Shown piece after piece: positions 60,163 through 64,000 of a stretch of DNA of 64,000 nt. Every line of letters starts with the position of its first letter. The first letter of the stretch is position 1. The notes beneath the pieces were generated by a model. The model was not told the DNA's origin, made no database searches, and saw only the letters and a list, made by a program, of their open reading frames with translations. A program made the translations under genes and the position numbers. The stretch comes from Mycolicibacterium celeriflavum (GTDB lineage Bacteria; Actinomycetota; Actinomycetes; Mycobacteriales; Mycobacteriaceae): assembly GCF_010731795.1 (NCBI RefSeq), contig NZ_AP022591.1, forward strand, positions 620,001 to 684,000, written 5' to 3'.

Positions 60163-60777
60163 ATGAAATCTCCCGTGGAAATGCCCACCAACCACCACGC
60201 CGACCACCCGGGCTTCTCCGGCGCCGTGGGAGCGTTGTGCGGGCTTGCCTTTCTGATCCTGGGTCGTGCCAATGCCCGCTTGGCCGCCGACGCCGCCGGG
60301 GTGTCCAGACAGGACAGGGTGGTCGACATCGGTTGCGGCCCCGGCACGGCCGTGCGCGAGGCCGCGCGGCGCGGCGCGACGGCGACCGGCGTCGACCCCG
60401 CCCCGGTGATGCTGCGGCTGGCCCGCCTCTGCACGCGCGACGCGGCGATCGACTGGCGACAGGGCGTCGCCGAACACGTGCCGCTGCCGGATGGTTCGGC
60501 CACGGTGGTGTGGTCGCTGGCGACGGTGCACCACTGGAAGGACGTGGAGGCCGGGCTGAGCGAGGCGCACCGGCTGTTGGCCCCGGGTGGCCGACTGCTC
60601 GCCGTCGAGCGTCAATCCCCGGCGGGAGCGACGGGCATCGCCAGTCACGGATGGACGCGGCAGCAGGTCGATTCCTTTGTGGCGCAGTGCCGCTCCGCGG
60701 GCTTCGGTGACATCGAGGCCGAGGCCCGGAAAGCGGGCAGACGCGACATGTGGGTGGTGCGTGCCCGTCGACCCTGA
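60163..60777 (+). CDS. SAM-dependent methyltransferase (class I)
   Basis: 204 residues from ATG 60163. SAM motif 'VVDIGCGPGTAVREAARRGATATGVDPAPVMLRLAR', post-I acidic 'DWRQGVAEHVPLPDGSATVVWSLATVHHWKDVEAGLSEAHRLLAPGGRLLAVER'. Resembles UbiE/COQ5-type small-molecule methyltransferases. Substrate unknown. Divergent from MerR, followed 18 nt later by the CapA-like gene. Confidence 0.82.
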   Translation: MKSPVEMPTNHHADHPGFSGAVGALCGLAFLILGRANARLAADAAGVSRQDRVVDIGCGPGTAVREAARRGATATGVDPAPVMLRLARLCTRDAAIDWRQGVAEHVPLPDGSATVVWSLATVHHWKDVEAGLSEAHRLLAPGGRLLAVERQSPAGATGIASHGWTRQQVDSFVAQCRSAGFGDIEAEARKAGRRDMWVVRARRP

Positions 60778-60795
60778 CCGGCGGACAATGAAACG

Positions 60796-61911
60796 GTGTC
60801 ACGCGCGACTGGCTCCGATGCCGTCGTCTTCCTCACCGGAGACGTGATGACCGGCCGCGGGATCGATCAGATCCTGCCGCATCCGGGGGACCCGACGCTG
60901 CGCGAATCGGTGGTCTCCGACGCCCGAACCTACGTGCGGCTCGCCGAGCGCACCAACGGACCCGTTCCCGCGCCGGTCGACGTCAGCTGGCCGTGGGGAG
61001 ATGCGCTGTCGATCCTCGACGAGATGAATCCCGACGTTCGCGTGCTCAATCTGGAAACGAGTGTCACGACAAGCAGCGAGTTCGCACCCCGAAAAGCGGT
61101 GCATTACCGGATGCATCCGCACAATATCGGTTGCCTCACCGCGATCCGACCCGACGTCTGCGTGCTCGCGAACAACCACAGTCTCGACTTCGGTCATGCC
61201 GGGCTGGCCGAAACGTTGCGCGTCGTCGGACATGAAACACGTTGCGCCGGAGCCGGATCAGACATCAGGACGGCGGAGCGCCCGGTGATCGTACCGATCG
61301 CCGATGGCACCCGCGTAGTGGTGAGCGCGATCGGTTTCCCCTCGAGCGGCATCCCCTTGGGCTGGGGCGCAACGGACAGCCGGCCCGGTTTGGCACTAGT
61401 TTCCGAACCGTCTGACCGCGCCGCCACGGCGGTGGCCGGCCGAACCCTGGCCGAGAAGCGGCTGGGCGACATCGCCGTCGTATCGATGCACTGGGGTTCG
61501 AATTGGGGCTACGAGGTCGACGAGGCGCAAATCCGCTTCGCGCATCGGCTCATCGACGAGGGCATCGATGTCGTACACGGCCATTCGTCACACCATCCGC
61601 GACCCATCGAGGTGTATCGGGGCAAGCTGATCCTCTACGGGTGCGGCGACACGATCGACGACTACGAGGGCATCGCCACCTACGAGGCGTTCCGGCACGA
61701 GCTGCGGTTGCTCTATTTCGCGTCGATCGACCGCCACAGCGGCCGTCTCACCCAGCTGACACTGGTGCCGTTGAGGATGCGCCGGATGCGGCTCGAGCGC
61801 GCCACGGGCCCGGATGCCGAATGGCTGCGCGCATCGGTCGAGCGGATGAGCGCTCGGTTCGAGACGAGGGTGCGGGGGAAGCCGGACGGGTCATTGGCGG
61901 TCGTCTGGTAG
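60796..61911 (+). CDS. CapA-type metallophosphatase-fold protein
   Basis: 371 residues from GTG 60796. CapA/PgsA-like metallophosphatase motif: 'FLTGDVMTGRGIDQILPHP', 'NLETSVTTS', 'VLANNHSLDFGHAGLAETLRVV', 'VVSMHWGSNWGYEVDEAQIRFAHRLIDEGIDVVHGHSSHHPRPIEVYRGKLILYGCGDTIDD'. The Asp/Asn/His ligand set of the fold is complete. CapA proteins act in poly-gamma-glutamate or capsule export; mycobacterial relatives have unclear substrates. The stop codon lies at the edge of a 12-bp inverted repeat. Confidence 0.82.
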   Translation: MSRATGSDAVVFLTGDVMTGRGIDQILPHPGDPTLRESVVSDARTYVRLAERTNGPVPAPVDVSWPWGDALSILDEMNPDVRVLNLETSVTTSSEFAPRKAVHYRMHPHNIGCLTAIRPDVCVLANNHSLDFGHAGLAETLRVVGHETRCAGAGSDIRTAERPVIVPIADGTRVVVSAIGFPSSGIPLGWGATDSRPGLALVSEPSDRAATAVAGRTLAEKRLGDIAVVSMHWGSNWGYEVDEAQIRFAHRLIDEGIDVVHGHSSHHPRPIEVYRGKLILYGCGDTIDDYEGIATYEAFRHELRLLYFASIDRHSGRLTQLTLVPLRMRRMRLERATGPDAEWLRASVERMSARFETRVRGKPDGSLAVVW

Positions 61912-61950
61912 CTTTACGATCGACTAGTAAAAACTTGACGATCGTAAAGC
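61911..61950. promoter_or_regulatory. 12-bp inverted repeat upstream of TetR gene
   Basis: Perfect arms GCTTTACGATCG (61911-61922) and CGATCGTAAAGC (61939-61950) separated by 16 nt, ending 14 nt before TetR ATG 61965. It is AT-rich relative to the region. This is a strong candidate autoregulatory TetR operator that also controls the downstream SDR. Confidence 0.6.
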
Positions 61951-61964
61951 AGACGGATTTGGTG

Positions 61965-62564
61965 ATGGCGACCGCCGCGATGGACAGAAGCGACGCCACG
62001 GACACCCGGCAGCGGCTCATCGACGCCGCGGTCACGCTGTTCACCCGGCACAGCTTCGCCGGGACGTCACTACAGATGATCGCCGATGAACTCGGCTTCA
62101 CGAAAGCCGCGATATACCACCATTTTCGGACCCGTGAGGAGCTTCTCGGTGCGGTACTCGAGCCGATACTGGGGAAGTTGCGCTCGGTGGTCGAAGCGGC
62201 CGAAACACGAAGCACCCCACATGCCAGGGCGGAATGGATGCTGAGTGGTTACGCCGATGTGGCGGTGCGTAACCGCGGGCTCGTGGCGGTGCTGGCCGCC
62301 GACCCCAGCGTGGCCACCGCGCTGCAAAAACGTCGCGACTGGAGCGATCTGATCACCCGGCAGCTGAGGTTGCTCGCCGATGTCGAACCGGGCCCGGCGG
62401 GGCAGATCAAGGCGGCGATGGTCTTCGCGGGCATGGCCGGAGCGGTGGGACCGATGTGGGTGCAGTTCGACGACGATGCGCTGGCCACACATCTGATGGA
62501 CGCGGGTAGACGAACGCTGGGATTGCGAACGCCACGGCGCAGAACGCATCGACGAAAGGGATGA
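61965..62564 (+). CDS. TetR-family transcriptional regulator
   Basis: 199 residues from ATG 61965 (GTG 61962 and ATG 61980 are alternatives). N-terminal TetR HTH 'TDTRQRLIDAAVTLFTRHSFAGTSLQMIADELGFTKAAIYHHFRTREELLGAVL'; C-terminal ligand domain is variable and helical. Usual role is repression of the adjacent gene. In an operon with the SDR, 4 nt apart. Confidence 0.86.
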   Translation: MATAAMDRSDATDTRQRLIDAAVTLFTRHSFAGTSLQMIADELGFTKAAIYHHFRTREELLGAVLEPILGKLRSVVEAAETRSTPHARAEWMLSGYADVAVRNRGLVAVLAADPSVATALQKRRDWSDLITRQLRLLADVEPGPAGQIKAAMVFAGMAGAVGPMWVQFDDDALATHLMDAGRRTLGLRTPRRRTHRRKG

Positions 62565-62568
62565 GCAG

Positions 62569-63270
62569 ATGAAGACAGCGGTGGTCACGGGCGGCGGCTC
62601 GGGGATCGGACGCGCGATCGTGGACAGGCTGCGCGCCGGCGGGTACCACGTCGCGGTCGTCGACCTGACGCCGAACGACGACGAGTTGGCCTTCACCGCC
62701 GATGTGACCGACCGTTCACAGGTCGACGCAGCGCTCTCGGCCGTCCGCACCCGCCTCGGGCCGGTGACGATCCTGGTCAACGCCGCCGGCCTCGACGGGT
62801 TCTCCCGGTTCAGCGACATCACATTCGAGCAGTGGCAGCGCGTCATCGACGTCAACCTCAACGGCGTGTTCCACTGCGTCCAGGCGGTGTTGCCCGACAT
62901 GGTCGAAGCGGGCTGGGGGCGAATCGTCAACATCTCGTCCTCGAGCACCCACTCCGGGGCGCCGTACATGGCGCACTATGTGGCGGCGAAATCGGCGGTC
63001 AACGGGCTGACCAAGACGCTGGCGCTGGAGTACGGCCCGGCCGGCATCACGGTGAACGCCGTGCCGCCCGGCTTCATCGACACCCCGATGCTGCGCGCGG
63101 CCGAGGCGCGCGGCAACCTCGGCGATATCCAGGCCACCATCGATGCGACACCCGTGCGCCGCATGGGCAAGCCCGAAGACATCGCGGCGGCATGCGCTTT
63201 CCTGATCTCCGATGAGGCCGGCTACATCACCGGGCAGATCCTCGGCGTCAACGGCGGCCGCAATACCTGA
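62569..63270 (+). CDS. SDR-family oxidoreductase
   Basis: 233 residues from ATG 62569 with AAAGGG 8 nt upstream. Classical SDR: TGGGSGIG, acidic 'AVVDLT' (NAD-like), 'LVNAAGLDG', Ser in 'NISSSSTHS' and 'YVAAKSA', C-terminal 'GQILGVNGGRNT'. Similar to 3-hydroxyacyl or beta-ketoacyl reductase-like SDRs. Under TetR control. Substrate unknown. Confidence 0.82.
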   Translation: MKTAVVTGGGSGIGRAIVDRLRAGGYHVAVVDLTPNDDELAFTADVTDRSQVDAALSAVRTRLGPVTILVNAAGLDGFSRFSDITFEQWQRVIDVNLNGVFHCVQAVLPDMVEAGWGRIVNISSSSTHSGAPYMAHYVAAKSAVNGLTKTLALEYGPAGITVNAVPPGFIDTPMLRAAEARGNLGDIQATIDATPVRRMGKPEDIAAACAFLISDEAGYITGQILGVNGGRNT

Positions 63271-63307
63271 CCGTCGACCCGCCGACGCCCTGTGCGAAGA
63301 TCCGCCA

Positions 63308-64000
63308 ATGACCACCGAGCCTGCCTATTTCAGCCCAACCGCGGACGGTGGACTCATGCCGACCAGGTTCGCCCAAAGCCATTGGGGCGATGACCACCTC
63401 AACGGTCCGGCCATCGTCGGGTTGGCTGCGCAGGCGCTGGAGAACCACCACGGTTCAGCCGAGTTCATGCCGACGCGGCTCACGGTGGACCTGTTTCGGG
63501 CCGCGCGAAACGTCCCCACCACCGTCGAGGTTCGGCTGATACGGGACGGACGCCGGGTGCGCAACGCGGAATGCGATGTGGTGCAGGACGGCCGCCCAGT
63601 GGCACATGCCACCCTCGTGCAGTACCGGCGGTCGTCGCAGCCACCCGGACAGCAATGGGCCACCCCGGATTCCGTTCCCGAGTTGCCTCAGCCGGACGAC
63701 GCGCTGGCGCCTTACATCGGCAGCGACGACGGCGGATGGACACGGTCGCCTGCGGCGCACCAGAACACCTCCCGCAAGCGCTTTTACTTTTCGAGCGCGA
63801 ACATCATTGCCGGCGAGAAGGTTTCGTCCTTCGTCCGGGCTGTCACGGTAGCGGAGTCGACCAGCCTGGTGACCAACCTCGGCACCGACGGAATCGGCTA
63901 CATCAACGGGGATCTGACTGTCGCGATGGCGCGCCTGCCGGTCGACGACTGGATTCTCGTGCAGGGCGACTCGCACTGGGCCGCCGACGGCATCGCAGTG
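63308..64000 (+). CDS. acyl-CoA thioesterase-domain protein (cut by right edge)
   Basis: At least 231 residues from ATG 63308, open to the window end. Hotdog features of TesB-type acyl-CoA thioesterases: 'FSPTADGGLMPTRFAQSHWGDDHLNGPAIVGLAAQALENHHGSAEFMPTRLTVDLFRAARNVPTTVEVRLIRDGRRVRNAECDVVQDGRPVAHATLVQYRRS', then a second hotdog-like half with 'GDLTVAMARLPVDDWILVQGDSHW'. Probably a two-domain thioesterase of unknown chain-length preference. No stop codon within the window. Confidence 0.78.
   Translation, partial: MTTEPAYFSPTADGGLMPTRFAQSHWGDDHLNGPAIVGLAAQALENHHGSAEFMPTRLTVDLFRAARNVPTTVEVRLIRDGRRVRNAECDVVQDGRPVAHATLVQYRRSSQPPGQQWATPDSVPELPQPDDALAPYIGSDDGGWTRSPAAHQNTSRKRFYFSSANIIAGEKVSSFVRAVTVAESTSLVTNLGTDGIGYINGDLTVAMARLPVDDWILVQGDSHWAADGIAV

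Noticed and set aside
1..64000. CRISPR arrays, tRNA or rRNA genes
   Set aside because: No spaced direct repeats, cloverleaf-like segments or rRNA-like sequence were recognised anywhere in the window; the only tandem repeat (1-270) is coding.

Overview
The window is a high-GC actinobacterial chromosome segment, almost certainly from a fast-growing environmental Mycobacterium (Mycolicibacterium). It carries a complete mce operon (two yrbE permeases plus mceA-F), a REP13E12-type HNH gene behind a mycobacterial SOS box, mycofactocin-coupled short-chain dehydrogenases, many FadE/FadD/SDR genes, GTG/TTG starts and 4-nt ATGA/GTGA gene overlaps. No rRNA, tRNA or CRISPR array was seen.

Layout. 1-1.4 kb: a DoxX-like protein with an unusual 11-residue repeat tail (runs off the left edge) and a DUF6328-like membrane protein. 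1.4-51.2 kb: a large catabolic block. It holds a thioesterase and a PadR regulator; a 3-ketosteroid dehydrogenase-like flavoprotein facing a KshA-like Rieske oxygenase; an IclR gene divergent from a sulfotransferase / metallo-beta-lactamase / SDR / ADH / SDR operon; SDR, esterase and SnoaL-like genes; a FadD / ADH / FadE / FadE operon divergent from a Baeyer-Villiger monooxygenase (BVMO) and SDR; an Old Yellow Enzyme gene; a second IclR with an esterase; an HsaA / HsaC / KstD-like / ADH operon; a lone plant-type ferredoxin divergent from a second BVMO and two mycofactocin-coupled SDRs; an HsaD-like hydrolase; and the mce operon. A REP13E12 gene (16.7-18.2 kb) and an IS110-family element (26.2-27.7 kb) interrupt the block. 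51.2-52.4 kb: two small secreted proteins. 52.5-56.7 kb: a spermidine/putrescine-type ABC transporter. 56.8-64 kb: SRPBCC protein, MFS exporter, hydrolase with MerR regulator, methyltransferase, CapA-like protein, TetR with SDR, and a thioesterase cut by the right edge.

How it fits together. The enzyme set resembles the ring-degrading part of actinobacterial steroid catabolism (KstD, KshA, HsaA, HsaC, HsaD) plus side-chain beta-oxidation (FadD, paired FadE), with its own Mce lipid importer. No KshB or HsaB reductase is present, so this looks like an additional steroid- or terpenoid-type pathway rather than the core cholesterol locus. The most striking regulatory observation is an imperfect 18-bp inverted repeat (consensus near TGTCCGGTCAGCGGGACA) at nine promoter regions from 2.1 to 41.8 kb. 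It usually ends 39-42 nt before the start codon, and most of those genes have a -10-like hexamer 6-7 nt before the start. This suggests leaderless promoters with a shared, activator-like site just upstream of -35. The sulfotransferase and second IclR operons have different palindromes. The motif marks the catabolic block as one regulon reaching from the PadR gene to the mce operon.
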